DNA of 64,000 nt, taken from contig JBCCEJ010000012.1 of assembly GCA_039030335.1 (NCBI GenBank), positions 33,487 to 97,486 of the forward strand. Reading direction: 5' to 3'. Under the pieces are notes generated by a model that was not told the origin of the DNA, ran no database searches, and saw only the letters and a list, made by a program, of their open reading frames with translations. The DNA is from JBCCEJ01 sp039030335. Its GTDB lineage: Bacteria > Pseudomonadota > Gammaproteobacteria > HK1. Both the position numbers and the translations under genes were made by a program. Below are positions 44,140 to 53,570 of this stretch, piece after piece (positions within the stretch are counted from its first letter, which is position 1; each line of letters begins with the position of its first letter).

Positions 44140-45132
44140 GTGACCAAAGTCACCGATGTACCACGCTCTTTCATTCCACTGTCAGCTGCGACGCAGCTCA
44201 CCGCCGATCAGCTGACCGAACTGCGCTTCTTTGCCGGTGAAAGCCCTGACGCGATCGAATGGATGCTGGAATCGTGTAAACGCATCCAGCTCCGTGCAGA
44301 CGAGACGCTGCTGGAACCCGGCTCAGACAACAATCAGGTTTTCGTCGTGCTGACCGGCAAACTGACCGTCCGGCTGACTCAAAACGGCGACCCGATCTCC
44401 ACGCTCGTGCAGGGCGACTGCGCCGGCGAGATGTCGGTACTGGACAGTACCTACACCTCGGCGTGGGTCATCGCACATTCGGACTGCGAGCTGATGGTCA
44501 TCGATGCCGAGCAGGTCTGGTCGCTGATCACACGTTCCCACATCGTTGCGGTCAACTTGCTCTGCATCCTGTCGGACCGCGTGCGGAGCGACAATCGCCT
44601 GATCGACAAGAGCCGTCAGCTCAAGGATTTCTACGAGTACCACGCCAGAGTGGATGCTCTCACCGGACTCAACAACAGACGGTGGCTGGACGAATCCATC
44701 GGGCGCATGACCCGTCGCGGCGCGGTCAACGAGAGCCCGCTATCGGCCATCATGCTGGATCTGGACCACTTCAAGAACTACAACGATACGCACGGTCACC
44801 TGAGCGGCGACCTGGCGTTGCACGCCGTCGCCTCGACCATTCGCAGACATCTGCGACCCAACGACGTCGCCGGGCGCTACGGCGGCGAAGAGTTTGTCGT
44901 GCTGCTGCCCGACACCGACCTCGACGCCGCTTATGAAGTTGCCGACCGGCTCTGCAAAGCGATCGCGGCGACGCTCATCCGCCAGGCCGATGGCCGGCCG
45001 CTGCCCGGTGTGACGGTTTCAGGCGGCGTCGCGTGCGCGGTGCCTGGCGATCAGGCGGGCACGTTGCTTGCCGCCGCTGACGCAGCGCTTTATCGTGCCA
45101 AGCATCTGGGGCGCAATCAGATCTGCAGCTGA
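44140..45132 (+). CDS. Cyclic-nucleotide-binding domain / GGDEF diguanylate cyclase
   Basis: 330 residues. An N-terminal cNMP-binding-like domain (EWMLESCKRIQLRADETLLE, then GSDNNQVFVVLTGKLTVRL) is joined to a GGDEF domain with the intact active motif RYGGEEF. The inhibitory-site motif RPND lies five residues before it, so the enzyme should make c-di-GMP and be product-inhibited. The binding domain probably senses a nucleotide or redox ligand. I chose the GTG with GAGGAG six bases upstream; ATG codons at 44122 and 44071 are in frame. A large hairpin lies in the leader. Confidence 0.9.
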   Translation: MTKVTDVPRSFIPLSAATQLTADQLTELRFFAGESPDAIEWMLESCKRIQLRADETLLEPGSDNNQVFVVLTGKLTVRLTQNGDPISTLVQGDCAGEMSVLDSTYTSAWVIAHSDCELMVIDAEQVWSLITRSHIVAVNLLCILSDRVRSDNRLIDKSRQLKDFYEYHARVDALTGLNNRRWLDESIGRMTRRGAVNESPLSAIMLDLDHFKNYNDTHGHLSGDLALHAVASTIRRHLRPNDVAGRYGGEEFVVLLPDTDLDAAYEVADRLCKAIAATLIRQADGRPLPGVTVSGGVACAVPGDQAGTLLAAADAALYRAKHLGRNQICS

Positions 45133-45177
45133 CATCAGCGATGTTGTGCCTTGCCGTAACGACGACGCACAACCTTG

Positions 45178-46053
45178 ATGACCCATCCCGTTGTTACCGG
45201 TGACAACACGGTCGCGGACTTTGCGAGCGCCAGCGGCGCGGCGCTAACGGTTGCTATCGACGAGCCATTCATCGTCCATTCACGCGATCGTTTTGCCGGG
45301 CTGACGCGCGGAGAACCGTTGGACCGCTCCGACGTCGTGCGCCTGGTCGGGCCCGTCTTTGTAAAGGGCATCGAACCCGGGCAGTTGGTTGCGGTCACCG
45401 TGCACGACATCAGCCCGGCAACCGGCCTCGGCTATCTGCTGGGATCGCCCGGCTACGGCATCTTCAAGGATCAGGTCGAAACCCGCGTACGCACCGTCGA
45501 CGTCACGGCCACATCGGTACACCTCACCGACGACCTGACGCTGGACGCGAAGCCGATGATCGGAAAACTGGGTTTGCGTGCTGCCGACGATTCCACCGGC
45601 CAGCCGTTCGGTCCGCACGGCGGGGCACTCAGTTCCACCAGCATCGCGCCGGGCGCAACGGTACTGCTTCGCGCTGCACACGCTGGCGGCGGTCTTTGCC
45701 TGGAAGATGTCCATGCTCGCATGGGCGACGCCGAGGCCACCGCATCGGCGGTCGAAATGCCCGCCCGCGTCACGCTGTCAGTAAGTCCGTGGGAGGGTGA
45801 CGCTTCCGGGCTGCCCCTGCCGGCAGTGCTGAGTGATGCCGAGGTGGAAGTGCTGGCATCGGGAGCCACCCTGGACGAGGCCACTCTGGAGGCGAGCCGC
45901 CTGCTGGCCGGGATGCTCGCCACCAGGCGTGACGTGGACCTCACCGAAGCGGCCTTGCTGATCGGCGCGGCCGGTGACCTTCGCATCAGTTTCGTCGGGG
46001 CCCGACCCGTCATCGTACGGGCGGCGATCGACCGGCGGCTCGCGCGCATCTGA
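45178..46053 (+). CDS. Acetamidase/formamidase family protein
   Basis: 291 residues of the FmdA/AmdA family, which hydrolyses short amides to acid and ammonia. Blocks: MIGKLGLRAADDSTGQPFGP, HGGALSSTSI, and LLRAAHAGGGLCLEDVHARM ending in GDAE, containing the conserved metal/active-site residues. The ATG was preferred over a TTG one codon earlier. An EamA transporter gene follows after 26 bases on the same strand. Ammonia release links it loosely to the urease cluster 11 kb away, but there is no direct evidence of co-regulation. Confidence 0.87.
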   Translation: MTHPVVTGDNTVADFASASGAALTVAIDEPFIVHSRDRFAGLTRGEPLDRSDVVRLVGPVFVKGIEPGQLVAVTVHDISPATGLGYLLGSPGYGIFKDQVETRVRTVDVTATSVHLTDDLTLDAKPMIGKLGLRAADDSTGQPFGPHGGALSSTSIAPGATVLLRAAHAGGGLCLEDVHARMGDAEATASAVEMPARVTLSVSPWEGDASGLPLPAVLSDAEVEVLASGATLDEATLEASRLLAGMLATRRDVDLTEAALLIGAAGDLRISFVGARPVIVRAAIDRRLARI

Positions 46054-46079
46054 CGACCCCACAACTTGCGCAATCCTGA

Positions 46080-46952
46080 ATGAATCCGCTCGGCTTCGTC
46101 GCGGCTCTGGTATCCGCGATCGCGTTCGCGCTCAACGTCACGTTCGCGGCGGTTGCCTACGATCACGGCGCCGATGTGCACGCGGTCAATCTCGTGCGTC
46201 CATGGTTTTTCCTGCTCTGTATGGCCGGCGGACTGTGGGTGAGCGGAGTGCACCTGCGGTTGCCGGCGTCATCGCGCAATCTGGCGCTTGGACTCGGCGT
46301 CCTGATGACGCTGGAGATGTACGCGCTGTTGGCCGCGATTCAGTACGTGCCGGTGTCGATAGCGATCCTCACGTTCTTTTTATATCCGTTGCTGATCGCC
46401 GGCGCCGCATTCGTCCTCGGGCGCGAACGCTTCAGCCCCATTCGCGTACTCGCCATGCTGGTCACGTTCGCGGGCCTGGCGCTGGCGCTGGACGCGGCTG
46501 CGGATTCCATAGACTGGACGGGTGTGGCGCTGGCGTTCGCCGCCGCGGTGGCGATCGCGACGATCGTGTATGTCAGTGAGCGGGAACTGCACACACACGA
46601 CAGCCGCGCGGTGTTGCTCTGGATGATGGTGAGTTCCAGCGCCATCGTCGTGGTCATCAACGCTACGCTCGCGACCCCGACCTTCCCGGACACCCAGACA
46701 GGTTGGGCAGCCTTCGCGGTGTCTACCGCGCTCTACGCGCTCGCTACCTTCTTGTTGTTCAAAGCGGTCGCCCTCATCGGCCCCGTGCGGACATCCGTAG
46801 TCGACAACAGCTCGCCCGTCTGGGCACTGTTTGCAGGCGTCCTGATTCTGGACGAGTCGATGACCTCGCCGCAGGTCGCGGGAACCGTCCTGGTCGTCGC
46901 CGGCATCATTACGGTGAACCTCGCGGAAACCCTGGAACGACGCCGGAGCTGA
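46080..46952 (+). CDS. EamA/DMT family transporter
   Basis: 290 residues with about ten hydrophobic spans in two EamA repeats (ALVSAIAFALNVTFAAVAYD at the start; VALAFAAAVAIATIVYVSER in the second half). This is a predicted inner-membrane exporter of small metabolites. It lies between an acetamidase gene and a group II decarboxylase gene on the same strand; a role in moving an amine or amino acid is plausible but not shown. Confidence 0.9.
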   Translation: MNPLGFVAALVSAIAFALNVTFAAVAYDHGADVHAVNLVRPWFFLLCMAGGLWVSGVHLRLPASSRNLALGLGVLMTLEMYALLAAIQYVPVSIAILTFFLYPLLIAGAAFVLGRERFSPIRVLAMLVTFAGLALALDAAADSIDWTGVALAFAAAVAIATIVYVSERELHTHDSRAVLLWMMVSSSAIVVVINATLATPTFPDTQTGWAAFAVSTALYALATFLLFKAVALIGPVRTSVVDNSSPVWALFAGVLILDESMTSPQVAGTVLVVAGIITVNLAETLERRRS

Positions 46953-47019
46953 CCGCTGGGCCAGGCGACGGCGCGCAGGCATACTGCCCCGCTTTCCGGC
47001 TTCACAGAGTGACATACGG

Positions 47020-48444
47020 ATGGATATCGACGACTTCCGGCAATGGTCGCACCGTGCGAGCGACTGGACGGCCGACTATTACGCTGGCCTTAAAGGTCGC
47101 CCCGTGCGTGCGCAGACCAGACCTGGCGACATCGCGGCCGAGATCCCGGATTCACCGCCCGAGAGTGCTGAGTCGATGGAGCGCATATTCGCCGACTTCG
47201 AACGCATCATTCCAGATGGTATGACGCACTGGCAGCATCCGCGTTTTTTCGCGTATTTCCCCAGCAACGCATCGCGCGCCTCAGTGATCGCCGAGCAGCT
47301 CGCAGGCGCCATGGCGGCGCAGTGCATGTTGTGGCAGACCTCGCCAGCGGGAACGGAGCTCGAAGTCAAGATGGTCGACTGGCTGCGCCAGGGCGTTGGA
47401 CTACCGGAGGCGTTTCACGGAGTGTTGCAGGACACCGCGTCCAGCGCGACGCTCTGCGCGGTCTTGACGATGCGCGAACGGGCCCTCGACTGGCGCGGCA
47501 ATACGCACGGTTTGTCCGGCGAGCCGCGCCTTCGAATCTACGCGTCGAGCCGCACGCACAGCAGCATCGACAAAGCGCTCTGGGTGGCCGGTATTGGCCA
47601 GGACAATCTCGTCAAGATCGAAACGGACGAGCGGTTCGCGATGCGTGCCGATCTGCTGCGCGCAGCGATTGCCGCCGACCGGGCAGCCGGGCTGGTACCG
47701 GCCGGGATAGTCGGCTGCGTCGGCGGCACGTCCATTGGCGCGACCGACGACATGCAGGCGGTTGCGGACGTCGCAGAGGCAGAAGACCTGTATCTGCACG
47801 TCGATGCGGCGTGGGCGGGATCCGCCATGGTGTGCCCGGAACTGCGTACGTTGTGGGCCGGGGCGGAACGCGCCGACAGTATCGTATTCAATCCGCACAA
47901 ATGGCTGGGTGTGCCAATGGAGTGTTCCGCGCATTTCGTTCGCAACCCGGAAACACTGGTGCGCACGCTCGCCATCCAGCCGGAATACCTGAAGACCTAC
48001 GGGCACGACGGCATCATCAACTTCAGCGAATGGTCCGTGCAGCTCGGGCGCCGGTTCCGGGCCCTGAAGGTGTGGTTTCTGCTGAGGTGCTACGGACTGG
48101 ACGGGCTGCGCGCGATGATCCGCCAGCATATCGCCTGGGCGCAGAAGCTCGCCGCGCGACTTGCCCGGGAGCCAGACTTCGAGATCGTAACGGACCCGAT
48201 CCTGTCACTGTTCACATTTCGTTACCGTCCACCCGGCTTCGACGGCGACCTCGATGCGCTGAACCTCGCGCTCGTCAATCGGCTGAATGACGATGGCACG
48301 ATCTACCTGACGCAGACCAGTCACGACGGCATGCTCGTCATCCGGTTCATGACCGGGCAGTTCGATATGACGGAAGACGACGTCGACGTCGCTTTTGATG
48401 CCATTTGCGCGACGGCGCGGCGGCTGGAAGAATCCAGCGACTGA
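47020..48444 (+). CDS. PLP-dependent group II decarboxylase (aromatic-L-amino-acid type)
   Basis: 474 residues. The PLP lysine is Lys294 in FNPHKWLGVPMECS. The cofactor-ring Asp262 is in LHVDAAWAGSA, and the stacking His180 in SSRTHSSIDKA. The N-terminus THWQHPRFFAYFPSNASR and the length match DOPA/tryptophan decarboxylases rather than glutamate decarboxylases. The product would be an aromatic amine and carbon dioxide. The EamA gene upstream could encode an exporter for the amine, but this is inference. A CitE-like gene follows after 31 bases. Confidence 0.92.
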   Translation: MDIDDFRQWSHRASDWTADYYAGLKGRPVRAQTRPGDIAAEIPDSPPESAESMERIFADFERIIPDGMTHWQHPRFFAYFPSNASRASVIAEQLAGAMAAQCMLWQTSPAGTELEVKMVDWLRQGVGLPEAFHGVLQDTASSATLCAVLTMRERALDWRGNTHGLSGEPRLRIYASSRTHSSIDKALWVAGIGQDNLVKIETDERFAMRADLLRAAIAADRAAGLVPAGIVGCVGGTSIGATDDMQAVADVAEAEDLYLHVDAAWAGSAMVCPELRTLWAGAERADSIVFNPHKWLGVPMECSAHFVRNPETLVRTLAIQPEYLKTYGHDGIINFSEWSVQLGRRFRALKVWFLLRCYGLDGLRAMIRQHIAWAQKLAARLAREPDFEIVTDPILSLFTFRYRPPGFDGDLDALNLALVNRLNDDGTIYLTQTSHDGMLVIRFMTGQFDMTEDDVDVAFDAICATARRLEESSD

Positions 48445-48475
48445 CACTGTCGGCCACGAGCCGGGGAATCCCAAC

Positions 48476-49381
48476 ATGCACGCACTTGCCGAGCTGCCGG
48501 TCTGGCGCTCACTGATGTACGTACCGATCAACGTCGATCGCTTTGTGGCCAAGGCGCACACGCGCGGCGCCGATGTCATTCAGCTCGATCTCGAAGACAG
48601 CGTTCCGCCTTCGGAAAAAGATCACGCGCGAACGCTCGTTGAAGCGACGACGCCGCGCGTGCGCGCTGGCGGCGCCGACGTCATCGTGCGCATCAATCGC
48701 CCGATCGCAATGGCGGTCCGCGATATCGAATGCTCGGTGGTTCCTGGTGTCGACGGGCTTGCGATCACGAAGGTCGACAGCGCCTCACACATCAAACTTC
48801 TCGACGAACTGGTGAGCGAGCTCGAGCAGGCGCGCGGGATCCCCGTCGGCTCGATCCGCTTCGTCACGATGGTCGAAACGGCCGATGCGTTCCTGCGCAT
48901 CGGCGAGATCCTCAAAGCCTCGCCCCGCATCGTGGCGGCGAACATCGGTGGAGAAGACTTCGCCACCGACTGCAATATGGAACCGCTGGCGGAGACCTTG
49001 CTCTATCCCAAGCAGCACATGGTGATCGCCGCAAACGCAGCCGGCGTCATGCCGTTCGGATTCGTCGCCAGCGTCGCCGACTACAGTGACATGGACGCAT
49101 TCAAAGCGATGGTCGTGCGTTCGCGCGCATTCGGTTTCATGGGCGCGGGGTGCATCCATCCGATGCAGGTGCCGGTATTGAACGAAGCCTACAAACCGAG
49201 TGACGAAGAGACCGACTGGGCGCGCAAGGTCGTCGACGGCTATGAAGAGGCGAAAGCCGCCGGGCGGGCATCTTTTGCCATCGACTCGAAGATGATCGAC
49301 ATCCCGGTCGTCGAACGTGCCGAGCGCCTGCTCACCCGTGCCGCCAAGGTAGCCGAACGCGAGGCGCGCAAGACGGTATAG
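48476..49381 (+). CDS. HpcH/HpaI aldolase / citrate lyase beta-subunit family protein
   Basis: 301 residues of the CitE-like family: RSLMYVPINVDRFVAKAHTR, DVIQLDLEDSVPPSEKDHAR, metal-site Glu in IRFVTMVETADAFLRIGEIL, and ANIGGEDFATDCNM. C-terminal block GFMGAGCIHPMQVPVLNEAY. Relatives cleave or form malyl-CoA, citramalyl-CoA or beta-methylmalyl-CoA; full substrate assignment is not possible. GGGGAA precedes the ATG. It follows the decarboxylase gene on the same strand and converges with zwf. Confidence 0.9.
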   Translation: MHALAELPVWRSLMYVPINVDRFVAKAHTRGADVIQLDLEDSVPPSEKDHARTLVEATTPRVRAGGADVIVRINRPIAMAVRDIECSVVPGVDGLAITKVDSASHIKLLDELVSELEQARGIPVGSIRFVTMVETADAFLRIGEILKASPRIVAANIGGEDFATDCNMEPLAETLLYPKQHMVIAANAAGVMPFGFVASVADYSDMDAFKAMVVRSRAFGFMGAGCIHPMQVPVLNEAYKPSDEETDWARKVVDGYEEAKAAGRASFAIDSKMIDIPVVERAERLLTRAAKVAEREARKTV

Positions 49382-49404
49382 CGAGTCGGGGCGGTTGCGT
49401 CAGG

Positions 49405-50925
49405 TCATCCAGACGACCAGCCGCCCTCGCAACCGTAGAAGAGTTCTTCAGCGATCTCTGGTCCCCAGCTACCCGCACGGTATTCCTGCATCGGTACGCG
49501 GGGGTCTCTGAAGTCTTCCAACACCTGGTCAGCGAACGCCCAACTCGCTTCTATCTCGTCGGCCCTAAGGAACAGCGTGGCGTCTCCATTCAAGGCATCC
49601 TGAAGCAATCGTTCGTAGGCAGGCGCTGACTCGGCACCGAAGTAACTCCGGTAATCGAACGCGAGCTCAGCGGGCGCCATGACCATTTCCGCGCCAGGCC
49701 GCTTCACCCCAAATCCGAGCGTGATGCGCTCTTCCGGCTGAATGCCGAGCGTCAGTACGTTCGGACGAATCTCGCAGAGCTCTCCGCTTCGCAATGCCGT
49801 GCGGTATTCGCGGTCGTCCACGCCCGGCGGCTGATTGAACAGTTGCAGAGGCGGTGTTTTGAACTGCACGCGCACTTCGGTCTGACGCCGGCCGAGGCGT
49901 TTGCCGTGGCGCAACAGGAATGGCACGCCGCTCCAGCGCCACGTGTCGATCTCGGCCCGCACGGCGACATAGGTCTCTGTGTCGGAATCGGCCGCCACCC
50001 CGGGTTCCTCCAGGTAGCCGGGCACGATTTCACCACCCACTTCACCGGCTGCGTATCGCGCACGCACGACGGCGCGCCCCGGGCCGGCCGGGTCGGGAGC
50101 GATCAAGCCCCGCAGCACCTGGACTTTCTGGTCGCGAACGGTTTCAGCTTCCAGGGACGACGGCGGCTCCATCGCCACCATCGCGAGAATTTGCAGGATG
50201 TGGTTTTGCAACATGTCCCGAAGCGCACCACTGCCGTCGTAGTAGGCCGCGCGACCGCTCTCCATACCCACCGTCTCCGCCACCGTGATCTCGACCAGCT
50301 CGACGTGATGCCGGTTCCAAAGCGGTTCGAAGATGGCGTTATGGAATCTGAATCCCAGCAGATTCTGAACGGTTTCTTTGCCGAGGTAGTGATCGATCCG
50401 CAACACCTGTTCCTCCTCGAACAAGGCGTGCAGGGCTTCGTTCAACTCGCGGGCGGTCTTGAGAGACGTTCCAAACGGCTTTTCGACCAGCAGGCGTCGC
50501 GGCGCATCGGTGGAGTGCACGCAGCGCGCCATGATGCCGCTCTGTACCAGATTGTCAGCCGCGCTAACGAACAGATCGGGGCCGAGCGCGAGATAGCAAA
50601 GGCGCGCCGCATCGGCGCCGCCAGGCAACCCTTCCAGATGTTTGCGCAGACGCTCGAGACTGGCGACATCGGAAATATCCGCCTGTACGAAACTGCAATG
50701 CTCGAGGAGCGCGGGCCATCCAGGGCGGGAAGAATCGTCCAGAAACGGCTGAATGGCCTCGTCCATGCGAGCCGCATCGTTGGGTCGCCGGGCTGCACCA
50801 ACGACATGGAACGTGCCGGCGGTGCCGGTTGCGTGCAAGGCCGCGAGCGCTGGATAGAGCTTGCGCCGGGCCAGATCTCCGGTGGCACCAAAAAGGATGA
50901 CGTGCGTCATCGACTCATCCGACAT
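49405..50925 (-). CDS. zwf: Glucose-6-phosphate dehydrogenase
   Basis: 506 residues. It oxidises glucose 6-phosphate to 6-phosphogluconolactone with NAD(P) as the first step of the pentose phosphate or Entner-Doudoroff route. The dinucleotide loop LFGATGDLARRKLYPAL lies at the N-terminus, the active site RIDHYLGKE at residues 176-184, and VEKPFGTSLKTA at about 147. GGAGG precedes the ATG at six bases. No pgl, edd or gnd is adjacent. It lies downstream of the acyl-CoA dehydrogenase gene after 116 bases without a recognisable element. Confidence 0.96.
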   Translation of the reverse strand: MSDESMTHVILFGATGDLARRKLYPALAALHATGTAGTFHVVGAARRPNDAARMDEAIQPFLDDSSRPGWPALLEHCSFVQADISDVASLERLRKHLEGLPGGADAARLCYLALGPDLFVSAADNLVQSGIMARCVHSTDAPRRLLVEKPFGTSLKTARELNEALHALFEEEQVLRIDHYLGKETVQNLLGFRFHNAIFEPLWNRHHVELVEITVAETVGMESGRAAYYDGSGALRDMLQNHILQILAMVAMEPPSSLEAETVRDQKVQVLRGLIAPDPAGPGRAVVRARYAAGEVGGEIVPGYLEEPGVAADSDTETYVAVRAEIDTWRWSGVPFLLRHGKRLGRRQTEVRVQFKTPPLQLFNQPPGVDDREYRTALRSGELCEIRPNVLTLGIQPEERITLGFGVKRPGAEMVMAPAELAFDYRSYFGAESAPAYERLLQDALNGDATLFLRADEIEASWAFADQVLEDFRDPRVPMQEYRAGSWGPEIAEELFYGCEGGWSSG

Positions 50926-51041
50926 CGGTTACCTCCACGTATGGGGCCGGACGGGCAACACCAGTGTCGCCCTGCGTTACGGTCGATCTTCTCGGGTGCC
51001 CAGATGGTAGCAAGCCGAATGCGAAGACCGCAGCAGCGCAT

Positions 51042-52277
51042 TCAGATCTCAACGTCACCTTTCAGCAACCGTTGCGCGATGGTGCGATTCAGGATCTCGT
51101 TCGTGCCGTCAGCGACGTTCACGATACGCAGCGAATGCCACGCTTCGGTCATACCGAGCTCGTTCGTGAAACCCATCGCGCCGTGCGTCTGAATCGCCCG
51201 GTCTACCGCTTTGAAGCCAACCTGCACCGAGTAAGCCTTGGTCATGCTGAGTTCTTTGACCGCCGGTTTGCCCTGGTCTAGCAGCCCCGCCGCATTGAGG
51301 CCCATCAAATGCGCCGCATGCAGTTCGGTCGCAGACTCGGCAAGCGGAAACGTGACGCCCTGGTAACCCGCGATCGTCTGCCCGAAGGCTTCCCGGGTGT
51401 TGGCGTAGTCGAGCGCTTTCTCGAGCGCCCACCGACCATAACCGACCGACCGCGCAGAGTTGTAGATACGTCCAAGGGAAACACCGTAGAGAGCAGCTTT
51501 GAATCCCTGGTGCAACTCCCCGACGACCTGCCAGGGCTCGACCCGGACATCTTCCAGCGCGAGTTCAGCTTCATCGCCGCCGATGTGCCCAAACAGCTTG
51601 ATGATGCGCTGAACCGTGAAGCCGGGCGTGCTGGTCGGTACCAGAAACGCGCTGATGCCGCCGCGCTTGGTAGCTGCCAGTTCCGTATCCGTCACGGCAA
51701 ACACGACGCAGTAGTCCGCTACCGGCGAGTTGGTTGTCCAGATCTTTCGCCCGTTCAACAGCCAGCCGTCCCCATCCGGCGTAGCGCGAGTCGAGATCAT
51801 GCTGGCGTCCGAGCCCGCGTTCGGCTCCGACAACCCGAAGCACATCGACCGGGTGCCCGCCATCAAGCCCGGCATGACTTCATCGCGCGCTTGCTCAGTG
51901 ACCTGCTCGAGCAACCGGCTTGGCCCGAAGGCCCAGTGCGACAGTGCGTAGAGCATCAACCAGTTCTGTGGCCCGCAATGGTGGAACAACGCCTCCCAGC
52001 CAACGTAATAAGCGAGATGCCCGAGACCACCGCCGCCCAGCGCCTCCGGCACACACATATGGAAGAAGCCCGCTTCGGACGATGCCGTGCGCACCTCGCG
52101 TATCAGCGCCAGAAGACGCGGCGAAAAACTGCCGTCAGCCAGATACAGATCGCGCGGCTCTTCGAAGAATGCCCGATTTGCCTCGTGACGCGGCAAGACC
52201 TCTTTATCCGCAAAAGCCAGTAGCCCGTCGCGCACGGCAACGATCTCATCCGGGAGCGGTGTGGCAATAGCGGACAT
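51042..52277 (-). CDS. Acyl-CoA dehydrogenase
   Basis: 411 residues, FAD-dependent, forming the trans-2-enoyl-CoA. Motifs: MCFGLSEPNAGSDASMISTR, WLLNGRKIWTTNSPVADYCV, and the C-terminal TEAWHSLRIVNVADGTNEIL, which supplies FAD-binding and the usual RxxxxxGT element. THGAMGFTNELGMTEAW is typical. The ATG with a GAGG site was chosen; the open frame extends 21 codons further. It is divergent from a DmdA-like gene across 112 bases, so a shared regulator is possible. A DmdC-like role (methylmercaptopropionyl-CoA) is one hypothesis, unproven. Confidence 0.92.
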   Translation of the reverse strand: MSAIATPLPDEIVAVRDGLLAFADKEVLPRHEANRAFFEEPRDLYLADGSFSPRLLALIREVRTASSEAGFFHMCVPEALGGGGLGHLAYYVGWEALFHHCGPQNWLMLYALSHWAFGPSRLLEQVTEQARDEVMPGLMAGTRSMCFGLSEPNAGSDASMISTRATPDGDGWLLNGRKIWTTNSPVADYCVVFAVTDTELAATKRGGISAFLVPTSTPGFTVQRIIKLFGHIGGDEAELALEDVRVEPWQVVGELHQGFKAALYGVSLGRIYNSARSVGYGRWALEKALDYANTREAFGQTIAGYQGVTFPLAESATELHAAHLMGLNAAGLLDQGKPAVKELSMTKAYSVQVGFKAVDRAIQTHGAMGFTNELGMTEAWHSLRIVNVADGTNEILNRTIAQRLLKGDVEI

Positions 52278-52389
52278 CGGGATCCTCGCGTCGAAATATG
52301 CCAAGGTCGCCCACACTCTAGCGTCAATCTCGCTAAGCACCTAACGTGCGGAACCGCCCGACAACCAACCTCGATTTCCAGGAGTTCCC

Positions 52390-53532
52390 GTGGATCCGTC
52401 TGCCACCGCCGCCCGGCTGCCGTTTCAGGCCCGTATTCGCAAATCAGCATTCTTCAACGCAGCGCGCCGTCACGGATGCCACTCTTTCGGGGTCTACAAC
52501 CGGACCTATATCGCAATGGGTTTTCTGGATCCGGTTACCGAGTACCAGAACCTCCTGGATGGCGTGGTCCTGTGGCCCGCGATGGGTGAACGGCAGCTCG
52601 AAATCACCGGGCCAGACGCCTCGCGTTTCGTGCAGTTGCTGACGCCACGGAACCTCTCGGCGCAAGCCGTGGGGCAATGTAAGTACGCGCTGATAACCAA
52701 CGCTCGGGGCGGCATCGTCAACGACCCCATCTGCCTGAAACTGGCAGAGCAGCACTACTGGCTGTCAGCGGCCGACAGTGATATCTGGCTCTATGCACAA
52801 GGCATCAACGCGGTGCGGCAGATGGACGTGGAGCTGCGCGATCCGGACGTCGCTGTATTGCAGATACAGGGGCCGCGGTCTCTGGAACTGATGACGGCGC
52901 TGTTCGGCAACGACGTAGGTGCGCTGCGCTACTACTGGCATGCAAACTTCGAACTGGCGGGCTACCCGGTCGTCGTCTCGCGCACCGGTTGGAGCAATGA
53001 GTGGGGCTATGAGATCTATCTCCGCGATCCGGCTGGTGGCGATGCGGTGTTCGATCTGATCGTCGAGCGCGGTAAAGCCTTCGAACTGACGCTCGGTGTG
53101 GTCTCGCAGATCCGTCGAATCGAAGGCGGTATGCTGTCTTACGGCGCCGATATGGACATGCGCCACAATCCGTTTGAGCTGCGTCTGGGACGCCTCGTGG
53201 AGCTCGAACAGCCGCTCGACTACATCGGTCGCGCGGCGCTTGCAGCGCTCGCCGGGCAACCGCCAGCACAGCTCATCTGTGGGCTGTCGTTCGCTGGCCC
53301 CGCACTTGCAGGTTTCATCGAGCCGTGGCCGCTGCAGCACGAGGGCGAGACCGTCAGTCACGTGACGAGTCTCGCCTGGTCACCTCGACTAATGCGGAAT
53401 ATTGGCCTCGCGATACTGCCGAGCAGGTGCTGCGATCCCGGTCAACCGATGACCATGGTCACACCGGATGGCAACGTCGACGGAGTCGTCAGTAGACTGC
53501 CATTCATGGAGCGCCGCACGACCAGGACCTGA
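52390..53532 (+). CDS. GcvT-family aminomethyltransferase, DmdA-like
   Basis: 380 residues of the tetrahydrofolate-dependent GcvT fold. The whole pattern parallels DMSP demethylase DmdA: GERQLEITGPDASRFVQLLT, VGQCKYALITNARGGIVNDP, HYWLSAADSDIWLYAQGI, VLQIQGPRSLELM, SRTGWSNEWGYEIYL and IEGGMLSYGADMD. Many DmdA-like paralogues have other one-carbon donors, so I do not call it DmdA. The start is a GTG with AGGAG upstream. A quinone reductase gene follows after 38 bases. The divergent acyl-CoA dehydrogenase gene may belong to the same pathway. Confidence 0.82.
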   Translation: MDPSATAARLPFQARIRKSAFFNAARRHGCHSFGVYNRTYIAMGFLDPVTEYQNLLDGVVLWPAMGERQLEITGPDASRFVQLLTPRNLSAQAVGQCKYALITNARGGIVNDPICLKLAEQHYWLSAADSDIWLYAQGINAVRQMDVELRDPDVAVLQIQGPRSLELMTALFGNDVGALRYYWHANFELAGYPVVVSRTGWSNEWGYEIYLRDPAGGDAVFDLIVERGKAFELTLGVVSQIRRIEGGMLSYGADMDMRHNPFELRLGRLVELEQPLDYIGRAALAALAGQPPAQLICGLSFAGPALAGFIEPWPLQHEGETVSHVTSLAWSPRLMRNIGLAILPSRCCDPGQPMTMVTPDGNVDGVVSRLPFMERRTTRT

Positions 53533-53570
53533 CGCGGCCCGAGCAACCGGACAAACGGCGGACGTAAACC

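Noticed and set aside
47322..48290. A 322-residue plus-strand frame within the decarboxylase gene
   Set aside because: It is an alternative frame of the PLP decarboxylase, whose motifs and length are complete in the other frame.
49843..51192. A 449-residue open frame on the plus strand opposite zwf
   Set aside because: It lies entirely opposite zwf and the end of the acyl-CoA dehydrogenase gene, both of which have intact motifs. The translation has no recognisable domain.
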